DNA from: Chryseobacterium cucumeris
GTDB taxonomy: Bacteria > Bacteroidota > Bacteroidia > Flavobacteriales > Weeksellaceae
Length of the DNA: 64,000 nt
Assembly: GCF_001593385.1 (NCBI RefSeq)
Contig: NZ_LUVZ01000012.1
Coordinates: 496,001-560,000, forward strand
Reading direction: 5' to 3'
Positions 42,705 through 51,705 of the stretch are shown here, piece by piece (position 1 is the first letter of the stretch; each line of letters begins with the position of its first letter). A program made the position numbers and the translations under genes. Under the pieces are notes generated by a model, which ran no database searches, was not told the origin of the DNA, and saw nothing but the letters and a program-made list of their open reading frames with translations.

Positions 42705-43627
42705 TTGTTTAAAAATTTTTCTTGATAAACTTGTTTTATTCCATCTTCCAGAGATATATCAGGAGACCAACCCATAGAATTAATTTTAGAGGAATCCATT
42801 AGCTTTCTGGGAGTACCATTGGGTTTCTCTGTATCCCAAACTATATTTCCTTCATATTGGGCAATATCTTTAATCTGCTTGGCCAGTTCTGATATAGAGA
42901 TTTCCCTGGATGAACCTATATTCAGGTGACCGCTTTCATTGTAATTATTCATCAAAAATACACATGCTTTTGCAAGGTCATCTACATGTAAAAATTCTCT
43001 AAAAGGGCTTCCATCTCCCCACAAAACCACTTCCTTTACATTGTTTTGTTTGGCTTCAAAAAACTTTCTGAGCATAGCCGGCAAAACATGAGAATTATTT
43101 AGGTCATAGTTATCATTAGGCCCATAAAGATTAGTTGGCATTGCGGAAATGAAGTTACAATTATATTGATCCCTGTATGCATCACACATTTTTATTCCTG
43201 CAATTTTTGCTATGGCATAAGGTTCATTGGTTTGTTCTAAAAATCCACTTAATAGGTATTCCTCTTTTAAAGGTTGAGGTGCAAGCTTGGGGTATATACA
43301 ACTGGAGCCTAAAAAAAGTAATTTCGTTACTCCATGTAAATAACTCTGATGAATTACATTAGACTCAATCATAAGGTTATCGTAAAGAAAATCAGCTCGG
43401 TACGTGTTGTTGGCGTGGATTCCTCCTACTTTGGCTGCAGCAAGAAAGACATATTCTGGCTTTTCGGTTTCAAAAAATGTTTGTACACTTTTTTGATCTG
43501 TAAGGTCTAATTCACTGGAAGTTTTGGTAATAATATTATTAAAACCGTTCGAAGTTAAGTTTCTTAAAATGGCACTTCCTACCATACCTCGGTGTCCGGC
43601 AATATATATTTTAGAGTTTGGGTTCAT
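42701..43627 (-). CDS. fcl: GDP-L-fucose synthase
   Basis: 308-residue epimerase-reductase that converts the Gmd product to GDP-L-fucose using NADPH. Cofactor motif [51 protein letters not shown], catalytic [15 protein letters not shown] and [18 protein letters not shown] are all family-typical. The gene overlaps the upstream glycosyltransferase by 17 bases and gmd by four, in one operon. Together with gmd it shows that the locus provides L-fucose. Confidence 0.95.
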   Translation of the reverse strand: MNPNSKIYIAGHRGMVGSAILRNLTSNGFNNIITKTSSELDLTDQKSVQTFFETEKPEYVFLAAAKVGGIHANNTYRADFLYDNLMIESNVIHQSYLHGVTKLLFLGSSCIYPKLAPQPLKEEYLLSGFLEQTNEPYAIAKIAGIKMCDAYRDQYNCNFISAMPTNLYGPNDNYDLNNSHVLPAMLRKFFEAKQNNVKEVVLWGDGSPFREFLHVDDLAKACVFLMNNYNESGHLNIGSSREISISELAKQIKDIAQYEGNIVWDTEKPNGTPRKLMDSSKINSMGWSPDISLEDGIKQVYQEKFLNK

Positions 43628-44642
43628 AATTGTAGTTGTAACGAATTTTATAATAAATTATTTTTAATAAATTATTGAAGCTTGATTTCAAAATTTCAGG
43701 AAAAGATTTATTTTTTTTAGGTAAACTATTTTTTAAAATTACATATTTACAATCTATTTTTGAGATTCTTTCAATATCGTTTTCAATGATTTTTTGATGA
43801 TAATTTTGATATAGCTTTTTCAAGGAATCTGAATTTTCCAAAGAATATCTGTCATAGTATTTTGCTAAAGTTTCGGGATTTTTATATTTAAAATTTGAAA
43901 AATGATAAAATACCAGAGGAGAATTATCCGGCATGCGGTATTTATTGTCTTCTGTAGCTACCAATCCTATTCTTTCATGCAGATTCCATGGAGCGGCATT
44001 ATACCCCATTTTACTGAGAATTTTTACATTTTTGAAGAAAACAGGTGAAAAATTCATCCAGATCTGATCTACAAATAACCCTTTTTCCGGTTGATTATAG
44101 CAAAGAGATAACAATCTTTCTTCCCACCAATCAAGAAGTTTTTTGGCATTTTCAGAATGGCCTCTTAATCCTATAAATCCCAGGTTATATATACCAAAAT
44201 TAAGAAAAGTGTTTTCTACAGGTTTATAGCCATCTAAAGGAATAGAACTCAGAATATGAGGGGTGAGCAAGATATCTGCGTTATCTTCAAATTCTGCATT
44301 CAGGATTGATAACTGATCAAATATTTCAATATCCGGATCGAAGTAATATATAAATTCCGTATTGGGATTTTTTGCTAATAAGTACTTGAAAAATGATGCT
44401 TTTACAGAGGTGTTAAATTCTATAATGTCATATTTCATCCATAATTCATCAAAATTCTTTATTCCAATATCTTTCATTTCTACAATTTCACATTGGAAAG
44501 AATCATAATCTATTTCGCTAGATTTTTCATCGCATAATCCTATTACAAATTTGAAGTTTTCACCATATTTATTAATAGAATTTTTTAAAACTTTAGCTTG
44601 TGCTAAATAGTTATTGGAGCAGATTGTGAAAGCTATATTCAT
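43611..44642 (-). CDS. Glycosyltransferase, GT8-like GT-A fold
   Basis: 343-residue protein. The N-terminus FTICSNNYLAQAKVLKNSIN and a DxD-type motif, FIYYFDPDIEIF (about residue 100), give a GT-A fold akin to GT8 enzymes. LNFGIYNLGFIGLRG and VDQIWMNFSPVFFKN are further recognisable segments of a group found in polysaccharide loci. It ends in a basic, Tyr-rich helix ([17 protein letters not shown]). Base composition is visibly more AT-rich than gmd or fcl. Its stop lies within fcl. Sugar specificity unknown. Confidence 0.75.
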   Translation of the reverse strand: MNIAFTICSNNYLAQAKVLKNSINKYGENFKFVIGLCDEKSSEIDYDSFQCEIVEMKDIGIKNFDELWMKYDIIEFNTSVKASFFKYLLAKNPNTEFIYYFDPDIEIFDQLSILNAEFEDNADILLTPHILSSIPLDGYKPVENTFLNFGIYNLGFIGLRGHSENAKKLLDWWEERLLSLCYNQPEKGLFVDQIWMNFSPVFFKNVKILSKMGYNAAPWNLHERIGLVATEDNKYRMPDNSPLVFYHFSNFKYKNPETLAKYYDRYSLENSDSLKKLYQNYHQKIIENDIERISKIDCKYVILKNSLPKKNKSFPEILKSSFNNLLKIIYYKIRYNYNYEPKL

Positions 44643-44755
44643 AGGATTTTGGAAGTAAAAGTTGTTGAAATGTCTTTGTATATTGTAAAAAATAATTTAC
44701 TTTCTGGAGTTTGATATTTTTCTATTTTTAATTTTGTAAGACTTCTGAAATGAAT

Positions 44756-45670
44756 TTATTTCCTAAGCTTCGATATTAAACGAAATAATTTTTTAGATAA
44801 ATCTAATAGCCCCAGATCTTCAGTCATTTTTTTTAAAGCCAAAAGGAGTTTAAAAGTTTTTGATTCTTTTAAATTTCTTATTTCAATGGTTAATTCATTC
44901 ACTTTGTTATAGTTAATGTCTAAGTGTTTTAAAAGTAATTTATTGAAGTCAGAGTTGGAAATCACTTTTTCAGCTTCATTATAGAAAAGCATCTGATATA
45001 AAATCATATGTTTCCTGTCCCGTGACATACTCGTTGCATGCTTCCTATACAAAGCCAGAGGAGCATTTAAAAAAATGAAATTGATGTTTTTTTGTGCAAT
45101 TTGAATCCACAAAAGCCAATCTTCTTTCGCTTTTAGATTTTCATTAAAACGAATAGTTTCAAAAATAGACTTTGGAAACAAACCACAATGAATGGGAATT
45201 GTAAATGTGAAGTCCCATTGATACAGGATAGATTCAAAATTCAGTAAATCCTGAGATAGCTTGCAAAAGGGAGGCAATAATTCTTGCTTATTAGAATCGT
45301 CAAATAAACAAAAATTTGACACTATTATTGCTTCTTTGTCCTGTATCAGATTGAATGAATCTGAAAACTTGGTCTGAGCTAAGATATCATCTGCATCTAA
45401 AAACTGAATATAATCTCCGGTTGTGACTTCCAGAGCAGCATTTCTTGCAGAAGATAAACCTCCGTTTTCTTTGTGAAGATATTTAAAACGGCTATCTTTT
45501 TTTACCCATTTATCGGCTGTCTCTGCTGTATTATCAGGAGATCCGTCATCAACAATGATACATTCCCAATTTTCATAGGTCTGATCCTGAATAGACTGCA
45601 GGGATTCATCCAGAAAACGTGCTTGATTATAACAGGGGACAATGACAGATATTTTGGGATTCATTTTCAT
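44756..45670 (-). CDS. Glycosyltransferase, GT2 family
   Basis: 304-residue GT-A enzyme. ISVIVPCYNQARFLDESLQS, CIIVDDGSPDNT, GGLSSARNAALEVTTGDYIQ and the DxD motif FLDADD are present, and ALYRKHATSMSRDRK is typical of the receptor part. The C-terminal helix region is Lys/Leu-rich (LALKKMTEDLGLLDLSKKLF). Start at 45670 or two codons later. It is first in the run that goes on to the GT8-like gene and fcl-gmd, with a promoter box at 45763-45770. Confidence 0.88.
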   Translation of the reverse strand: MKMNPKISVIVPCYNQARFLDESLQSIQDQTYENWECIIVDDGSPDNTAETADKWVKKDSRFKYLHKENGGLSSARNAALEVTTGDYIQFLDADDILAQTKFSDSFNLIQDKEAIIVSNFCLFDDSNKQELLPPFCKLSQDLLNFESILYQWDFTFTIPIHCGLFPKSIFETIRFNENLKAKEDWLLWIQIAQKNINFIFLNAPLALYRKHATSMSRDRKHMILYQMLFYNEAEKVISNSDFNKLLLKHLDINYNKVNELTIEIRNLKESKTFKLLLALKKMTEDLGLLDLSKKLFRLISKLRK

Positions 45671-45762
45671 TTTTAATCAATTATTTTTTACAATGTGTTT
45701 TTTTAGATATATAGTGGTCACTATCTTTTTTGATAATGATTTCTGACACTTGGTACAAGGTA

Positions 45763-45770
45763 CAAAATTA
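45763..45770 (-). promoter_or_regulatory. -7 box for the GT2 to gmd run
   Basis: TAATTTTG on the minus strand, 92 bases before the ATG at 45670. The leader between them contains ATAGTG / CACTAT at 45711-45724, a 6-bp inverted repeat with a 2-base centre. Confidence 0.5.
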
Positions 45771-45790
45771 TTTTTTCAGGAATAATCATG

Positions 45791-46459
45791 TTATAAGTAG
45801 GTTGAGTATAGCTTTTTCAAGTATTCCGTTGGAGATATTCCTGTAAAAAAGCTTTCAGTAAGTTCATTGAATTCAATAGTATAAAACGAACCTTCATCAC
45901 TATCATCATACACAGCCTCTTTACCGAGATGACTCTCGAGCTGGCACAGTATTTCTGACAATGAATACTGATAAGGATAAGCAAGATTGATGATCGTATT
46001 GTTAAGATCCATCATATTACTTCCTACAAAAGAGCCAATATCATCTATTCCGATCAGGATTCTTCCTGCATTTCGATGAAGAGTAAATCTTTTTTCCGAG
46101 ATAACAGCATTACTTAGAAAATTGATCAGTGTATTGGGATTACCACCATGTCCCACTGCATTTCCTACCCGGAAGATAATATAGCTGACACAGTTTTCTG
46201 CAATGATCTTTTCTGCATTAAGTTTATGCTTTACATAAGGACTTTCCGCTTTGGAGGGATCATAAACACTGCAGGTAGAAAAATAAATAAGTTTTTTATG
46301 TGGATTTTCCTCAATACAGGAATGGAGAAGGCGTATTTCTCTTTCGAATGCTGAGGGATCCTTTTCAAGAGAATTGGAAACTCCCGATGCGAAAAAGATA
46401 ACCTCATCTTTGTCATAAAATCTTACGGCATTTGCCAGCATTCCGTTACCAATAATCAT
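45791..46459 (-). CDS. Short NAD-dependent epimerase/dehydratase-like protein
   Basis: 222-residue protein, about 80-100 residues shorter than typical extended SDR enzymes. The protein starts directly at the cofactor loop, MIIGNGMLANAV, with only a TAA six codons upstream, so no longer N-terminus is possible. FSTCSVYDPSKAESPYVKHK has the Ser and YxxxK catalytic elements, and NAVGHGGNPNTLINF follows. The C-terminal substrate part is reduced. It may be a deoxysugar reductase or epimerase for this glycan. Last gene of the tight operon beginning at wzm. Confidence 0.72.
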   Translation of the reverse strand: MIIGNGMLANAVRFYDKDEVIFFASGVSNSLEKDPSAFEREIRLLHSCIEENPHKKLIYFSTCSVYDPSKAESPYVKHKLNAEKIIAENCVSYIIFRVGNAVGHGGNPNTLINFLSNAVISEKRFTLHRNAGRILIGIDDIGSFVGSNMMDLNNTIINLAYPYQYSLSEILCQLESHLGKEAVYDDSDEGSFYTIEFNELTESFFTGISPTEYLKKLYSTYL

Positions 46460-46525
46460 ATGCTTCTTGTATACTTAAGATGTTAGTTGTATCTCTTTTA
46501 AATCTTTCATGTTGATCAATAGATT

Positions 46526-47371
46526 TTAGAGCTTTTTAAAGATTTTAAATAACCCAATTTTATTTCCCAGTTTTGCCCATCTTGAATTTTTTACATGGTT
46601 TAATTGGTTGAGTACCTGTTCATATTTATTTTTCGGAACATAGCTTTGAAGAAAAAGATCTTCAACACTGATGTTTCTTCTTTCTGCCATTTTTATCAGC
46701 GCTACCCAATGCCAGAACAGTGCTTTCTCAGCATTTTTAGTCGTAGAAATACCACTATCATGGATTCTGTATAAGTATAGATCTTCATCAATATATTTTA
46801 CAGGAGCTGTTTCGCACATTTTCATGTACCAGTCTTTATCTTCAGCAATTTTTAGAAACGGATCAATGCCGGAAGTCTTTTCGTATATCTTTTTCTTAAA
46901 AGTAGCAAAATGTGAAATCTCACCGTTAAAATTATAGTAAGAGTAATTCAGCTCAGTAATCTGTTTCCCTTTATGGACCGATTTAGGATTAAGATGCTCA
47001 TCGCAAAATACAAAATTGGAATATACCATACCCACTTCGGGATATTCAGAATATGCCTTTAAAATAACTTCCAAAGCATGAGTCGTTAACCCATCATCAG
47101 GATCTAGAAAACCACATATTTCAGATTCAGCAAGTTCTATTAATCTTCTTTTTGTATAACCGATTCCCTTGTTTTGGTCATTCTGATTGATTTTAAACCG
47201 GGAATCATCACCTATGATTTTTTGTATGACTTCAAGAGAATCATCAGTAGAGCCATCATCCAAAATTACCGCTTCCCAGTCTGTTTCTGTCTGAGCAACT
47301 AAGCTTTGGTAGCATTTTAAAAAAAAATGACCATTATTATAGTTGGCGATAAGTACACTGAATTTACTCAT
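46526..47371 (-). CDS. Glycosyltransferase, GT2 family
   Basis: 281-residue GT-A enzyme, paralogue of the gene at 36117-36956. FSVLIANYNNGHFFLKCYQS, DWEAVILDDGSTDDSLEVI, DxD motif in CGFLDPDDGLTT, and AEDKDWYMKMCE. The N-terminal two thirds align well with its paralogue, while the C-termini differ (here WHWVALIKMAERRNISVEDL), which may reflect different acceptors. It overlaps the WbsX-like gene by eight bases. Confidence 0.88.
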   Translation of the reverse strand: MSKFSVLIANYNNGHFFLKCYQSLVAQTETDWEAVILDDGSTDDSLEVIQKIIGDDSRFKINQNDQNKGIGYTKRRLIELAESEICGFLDPDDGLTTHALEVILKAYSEYPEVGMVYSNFVFCDEHLNPKSVHKGKQITELNYSYYNFNGEISHFATFKKKIYEKTSGIDPFLKIAEDKDWYMKMCETAPVKYIDEDLYLYRIHDSGISTTKNAEKALFWHWVALIKMAERRNISVEDLFLQSYVPKNKYEQVLNQLNHVKNSRWAKLGNKIGLFKIFKKL

Positions 47372-48488
47372 TTCGACTGTGTTTGTTCAAGATTTTTTTT
47401 AATGCATTCAAATACCCAAAACCGTTTTTTCTATCTGGTTCCAGGATGTTCCCTTCTGCCCATTCGTTCCAGGATTTTATAATTAAAAACTGTTCCGGAT
47501 AATCCTTTTTATCTTCAAGATATCCTATAGCCTTTTCTACTTGCTGTTCAAACAGTTCCGGGGAATTGTTAGCCAAAATGATTCCTCTGTAGCCGCTTCT
47601 TGGAGTATTATCCCAATTGGGCAGGATACATGGATAGGTAGGAATATTGCTTTCTTCAAACTTTAAGTCGTTTACTACTGCCTTAGCATCCTGAATGTTA
47701 ACTTTAGGCTGTTCTTTTTTCTTAATTCCTATTAATCCTTTTATCCTGTTTTTATAATATTGAGAGTGAGAAATATATTCTTTCTTCGCAATATGAGGTA
47801 TCCAGGCCTTTTGAAATGCATTGGAGATCTTACTGTCATATCCCATAGATTTAAAATCCAGGTCATCACGGAGCTTATTGGATGCCATGATGTATAGATC
47901 ATCAAATCCGTTTTTCCTGGCGAGCTCTCTGAATTTTGTAATATAGTGGGGATCCCCGTCATTTAAATGATTCGGATCATAGATAATGAAAAGAGGCTTT
48001 TTGTCTACTTTGATATATCTTTCATCTTTGAAGAAAGGCAGAAGATATTCGAAATGGGCAATTAAGTCTTTTTCATTAGGATAGATTTGTTCAGCAAGTA
48101 TTTTTTCTGATAACCCATGCCATATTCCTGACCATGTTTCGTTGGCCCAGCAGAAACAAAAAGGGAAATCTGGTTTTCCTGATTGTAATACATCATTTGC
48201 CACGCGTTCCAGCAATTGTTTGCCGTTGCCAAACCAGTAGTGATAATAGATAAATCCATGTATTCCATAGTCTTTTGCCATCTGAGCCTGCTGTTCTCTT
48301 ACTTCAGGAACACGCAGGTCATAATACCCCAGATCTCCAGGATATATAGGTTGTTCGTGTCCTTCAAATAGAGGCTTGGCTTTTCCTACATTCGTCCATT
48401 CTGTAAATCCTTTTCCCCACCATTCGTCATTTTCAGGAACGGGGTGATATTGAGGGAGATAAAATGCTAGAGGTTTTATTTTTTTCAT
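47364..48488 (-). CDS. WbsX-like protein (GH99-like TIM-barrel)
   Basis: 374-residue protein of the WbsX family common in O-antigen loci. KPLAFYLPQYHPVPENDEWW at the start, GFTEWTNVGKAKPLFEGHEQ, YGIHGFIYYHYWFGNGKQLL, CFCWANETWSG and IIKSWNEWAEGNILEPDRKN near the end are all characteristic. The fold resembles GH99-type TIM barrels; whether members act as glycosyltransferases or hydrolases is not settled to my knowledge. No signal peptide, so it acts in the cytoplasm, which fits repeat-unit assembly better than degradation. Eight-base overlap with the following GT2, one base from the acyltransferase upstream. Confidence 0.85.
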   Translation of the reverse strand: MKKIKPLAFYLPQYHPVPENDEWWGKGFTEWTNVGKAKPLFEGHEQPIYPGDLGYYDLRVPEVREQQAQMAKDYGIHGFIYYHYWFGNGKQLLERVANDVLQSGKPDFPFCFCWANETWSGIWHGLSEKILAEQIYPNEKDLIAHFEYLLPFFKDERYIKVDKKPLFIIYDPNHLNDGDPHYITKFRELARKNGFDDLYIMASNKLRDDLDFKSMGYDSKISNAFQKAWIPHIAKKEYISHSQYYKNRIKGLIGIKKKEQPKVNIQDAKAVVNDLKFEESNIPTYPCILPNWDNTPRSGYRGIILANNSPELFEQQVEKAIGYLEDKKDYPEQFLIIKSWNEWAEGNILEPDRKNGFGYLNALKKILNKHSRNE

Positions 48489-48489
48489 T

Positions 48490-49104
48490 TCAGTTTTCTA
48501 ATGTTTTTATTAATCTGGCGGGAATTCCTGCAATAACTGAATTTTTAGGGAAACTCTTATTCACTACAGAGTTGGCTCCTATGATACAGTTCTCACCAAT
48601 GGTAACTCCCGGAAGGATGCATACACCTTCGCCAATCCATACGTTATCCTCAATAATTACCGGCCCTTTGGAGTATAGTGGCCTCATTGCAGGGACATGT
48701 TCCAGATCTTCAATACTTACATTTCCGTGGGAATGATCAGAAATGTATATTCTGCTGGCCATAAGTACATTATTTCCTATAATAATCTTATTGATAGCAC
48801 CAATGTGGATATCGGAATTACAAATGACGTCATCTCCAATTATGATCTCAGGAGTAAAACTCTCCCCCTGAAAATGATCCCATGCTTCCAACCTGAGATG
48901 AAACAGGGAACTGAAGTTTTTACCTATGGAGATATATTTAGGATTTTCTATACAATGTTCTTCCGGCAAATTAGAATTCGTTCCAAAGTTTTTAAAACTT
49001 TTCCTAGCCCACTCATTAATTTTATTTTGAGTATGGGTTTTATAAGCATTCGAATTGAGAACATCGAACAAAAAATTAACAATATATTTTTTAAAAAAAT
49101 TCAT
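48490..49104 (-). CDS. Hexapeptide acyltransferase
   Basis: 204-residue left-handed beta-helix protein. IIIGDDVICNSDIHIGAINK, IIIGNNVLMASRIYISDHSH (likely catalytic His), GPVIIEDNVWIGEGVCILPG, VTIGENCIIGANSVVNKSFP and FIGxPA-type ending VIAGIPARLIK. Predicted O- or N-acyl transfer to a sugar. The DHSHG segment and the insert after it are typical of WbbJ/LacA-type enzymes. ATG overlaps the upstream glycosyltransferase stop by four bases. Confidence 0.83.
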   Translation of the reverse strand: MNFFKKYIVNFLFDVLNSNAYKTHTQNKINEWARKSFKNFGTNSNLPEEHCIENPKYISIGKNFSSLFHLRLEAWDHFQGESFTPEIIIGDDVICNSDIHIGAINKIIIGNNVLMASRIYISDHSHGNVSIEDLEHVPAMRPLYSKGPVIIEDNVWIGEGVCILPGVTIGENCIIGANSVVNKSFPKNSVIAGIPARLIKTLEN

Positions 49105-50612
49105 ATTTTCCCTGTTAATTGATAATACAATGTTTTTAAAAATAGTATTTTGTTTTCTTTAAAAACTTTTTTATAATATCTTAATTTATAATCCTGAAAC
49201 ATTCTAAATCTTTCACCACTCGTTAAAAATTTATTAATGGTATTTTCAAAGACAGGATTATATAAGTTTTCAGCTTCAATCATTAAGCTATTAAATGTTT
49301 GATAAGATTCAAGTACATCATACTTCTTTTCCAAAAATGACATTGGGTTTTCTCCATTAAATATTTTTTCTAAATTCTCAGAAAATTCTTTTTCAGTAAT
49401 CATCAGATTATTATAAAGTGATTTTGGAGTATTTTTTTTGTATTCAATGGAAAATTCCTTTACTAATGTATCTAAATTGTCAAAGCTTTTAAATCTATCA
49501 GATTTGTAAAATAAATCTTTTATATCACTTACCAAGTTTTTGGGATGTACATAAGCAAAAACAGGTAATCCTGAAGCAACAGCAATTTGTGTCATTAAGG
49601 CACCTATATAGGGAAAAGTAGAAATATAATAATCTACGTTTTTCATAATTTCATATAAATCATAACGGTCGCCAATTAAGAATATTCTGTTGTTTAATTT
49701 ATGATCATCAATAAATTTATTAATGGATGTACCATTACCACTCCCAGCAAATACAAAAATTAAATTATCATCTAATTGTAAAATCTTATGTATTGTTTCA
49801 AGAAATTCTAAATTATTTCCCAGAATTTTATAAAATGTACTCCCAGAAAATAGTATTTTTTTGTTTTTAGTATCAAAATCAAAACCTTGAAATGGAGTTT
49901 CCGACAAAATAGGATAATATGGTAATATTTTGTTTTTATGACTAGGAATCTTTCTTAATTGCTCAGATAAATTTTGTCCAAATGAACGAAATTCAATATT
50001 TATATCTGTAATGTCCACCCCAAGCCAAAATGCATGATCCGTTAAATTTATTTGGTATCTTATAATTCCTTGTATTTTATAGAAAGCGATATAAGCAATA
50101 GTATCCCAAGGAACTAAATGCATTAAAATATGTTTTGGTTTTTCTGCTAAAATAATATTAATGAGACTTTTACATAGTTCTATTCTGTCGTTTCCTTCCA
50201 AATAATAAATTTCTTTATTATTATAATGCTCAATTTCTGCTAGAATTGCTTCATTTTTATAATGCCTGTTTTTACTTTCAAAGACAAGAATGATTCGCTT
50301 ATTAAGTCTTAATAATGCCCTTAGATATTGCTGGGTTAAGCCTCTGTTATCATAACCAAAGTAATCATAGAATAAAACAACATCTTCGTTAGGGACTATC
50401 TTTTCTGATTTAAAAAGAGAGTTAGAAATTTGTTTCAATGAGTTTTCTAATTCTTCATCATATAGGGTGTCATCAAACGCATAATTGTATTTTAGATGTG
50501 CTGATAACTCTATTAATCGTAAAGCGAAGTCATAATTTTTTTTGTTTATGGCTTGTTTTAAATTCTTTTTCAGAATTTTATCAATATGAATAAGCTTTTT
50601 ATTTGAAATCAT
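49101..50612 (-). CDS. Large glycosyltransferase-like protein (GT-B), poorly characterised
   Basis: 503-residue protein. The first ~65 residues form a helical, Lys-rich extension without clear homology. Then [20 protein letters not shown] is a GT-B-type N-terminal element, [16 protein letters not shown] with [16 protein letters not shown] lies in the donor domain, and [20 protein letters not shown] and [20 protein letters not shown] fit the sugar-nucleotide part. I see no classical GT4 E-x7-E. A basic Tyr-rich C-terminus ([17 protein letters not shown]) is likely membrane-associated. It is more AT-rich than its neighbours, suggesting separate origin. It overlaps the aminotransferase gene by 14 bases. 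Confidence 0.65.
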   Translation of the reverse strand: MISNKKLIHIDKILKKNLKQAINKKNYDFALRLIELSAHLKYNYAFDDTLYDEELENSLKQISNSLFKSEKIVPNEDVVLFYDYFGYDNRGLTQQYLRALLRLNKRIILVFESKNRHYKNEAILAEIEHYNNKEIYYLEGNDRIELCKSLINIILAEKPKHILMHLVPWDTIAYIAFYKIQGIIRYQINLTDHAFWLGVDITDINIEFRSFGQNLSEQLRKIPSHKNKILPYYPILSETPFQGFDFDTKNKKILFSGSTFYKILGNNLEFLETIHKILQLDDNLIFVFAGSGNGTSINKFIDDHKLNNRIFLIGDRYDLYEIMKNVDYYISTFPYIGALMTQIAVASGLPVFAYVHPKNLVSDIKDLFYKSDRFKSFDNLDTLVKEFSIEYKKNTPKSLYNNLMITEKEFSENLEKIFNGENPMSFLEKKYDVLESYQTFNSLMIEAENLYNPVFENTINKFLTSGERFRMFQDYKLRYYKKVFKENKILFLKTLYYQLTGKI

Positions 50613-51702
50613 TTAATTCTGAGATTATTTTTTCTATATCTTCGTTTGTCATTACAGGGCTTATGGGTAGGCTTAAAACTTCTTCATGAATCTTTTCACT
50701 AATGGGAAATGAAAGATGGTTCCATTCTTTATAAGCTTCCTGTTGATGAGGTGGTATAGGATAGTGTATAATTGTTTGTATACCTTTATTGCTTAGGTAA
50801 TCTTGAAGGGCTTGTCTTTTTTTACTTCTTATAACAAAGACGTGCCATACATGTTCTTTTTCATTTTCAGGGTATTCGGGAAGTATAATCTCAGGGTTTG
50901 TGATGCTATTTATAAAATGTTTAGCAATAGTTCTTCTGATTTTGTTTTCAGTATCAATGTATTTTAATTTTATATCTAATACTGCAGCCTGAATTTCATC
51001 GAGCCTGGAATTTAGGCCTTTGTAAATATTGACATATTTTTGATTAGAACCGTAATTTGCTAAAGTTCTGATGGCTTTAGCAAGATCATCATTATTGGTA
51101 GTAATGGCTCCTGCATCTCCTAATGCACCTAGATTCTTTCCTGGATAAAAACTGAAGCCTGCGGAATCTCCGAGATTACCTGATTTTAAACCTTGCCATT
51201 CAGCCCCAATTGCTTGAGCATTGTCTTCAATGATTTTTAAGTTATGTCTTTCTGCCGTTTTCTTCAGTTCTTCAGAGAAAACCACTCTTCCCTGTAAGTG
51301 TACGATAAGAATTCCTTTTGTTTTAGGGGTAATTTTTTCTTCTATTTTACTAATATCAATATTGTAAGTATTAATATCAGGTTCTACTAGTACTGGAATT
51401 AATTTGTTATCCGAAATTGCAAGAATTGAGGCAATATATGTATTTGATGGAACAATTATTTCATCTCCCGGGCTCATAAATCCTAGTTCAATATAAGCAC
51501 GGAGTATTAAACGCAGTGCATCCAGTCCATTAGCAACTCCAATAGCGTGTTTAGAGCCTATATAATTTGACAGGTTTTTTTCAAAACTAGACAATTCAGT
51601 TCCCATGAGATACCATCCAGAACGAAAAACTTCCAAAATTTTAGTTTCAATTTCTTCTTGGTACTGTAAATTGATTTTTTGTAAATCAAGAAATTTAATC
51701 AT
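50599..51702 (-). CDS. DegT/DnrJ-type sugar aminotransferase (FdtB/QdtB-like)
   Basis: 367-residue PLP enzyme. Lys189 in [14 protein letters not shown] is the Schiff-base residue; Asp160 ([12 protein letters not shown]) contacts the pyridine nitrogen. [14 protein letters not shown] and [12 protein letters not shown] are typical of the VioA/FdtB/DesV branch acting on 3-keto- or 4-keto-6-deoxy sugars. With RfbA, RfbB and the FdtA-type cupins in the same locus, the likely step is dTDP-3-keto-6-deoxyhexose to dTDP-3-amino-3,6-dideoxyhexose, with Glu as donor. Whether the product is the galacto (Fuc3N) or gluco (Qui3N) form cannot be read here. Confidence 0.9.
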   Translation of the reverse strand: MIKFLDLQKINLQYQEEIETKILEVFRSGWYLMGTELSSFEKNLSNYIGSKHAIGVANGLDALRLILRAYIELGFMSPGDEIIVPSNTYIASILAISDNKLIPVLVEPDINTYNIDISKIEEKITPKTKGILIVHLQGRVVFSEELKKTAERHNLKIIEDNAQAIGAEWQGLKSGNLGDSAGFSFYPGKNLGALGDAGAITTNNDDLAKAIRTLANYGSNQKYVNIYKGLNSRLDEIQAAVLDIKLKYIDTENKIRRTIAKHFINSITNPEIILPEYPENEKEHVWHVFVIRSKKRQALQDYLSNKGIQTIIHYPIPPHQQEAYKEWNHLSFPISEKIHEEVLSLPISPVMTNEDIEKIISELNDFK

Positions 51703-51705
51703 AAT

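Noticed and set aside
47364..48488. Secreted glycoside hydrolase
   Set aside because: No signal peptide, and it is embedded by overlaps in a biosynthetic operon; WbsX-like is the better call.
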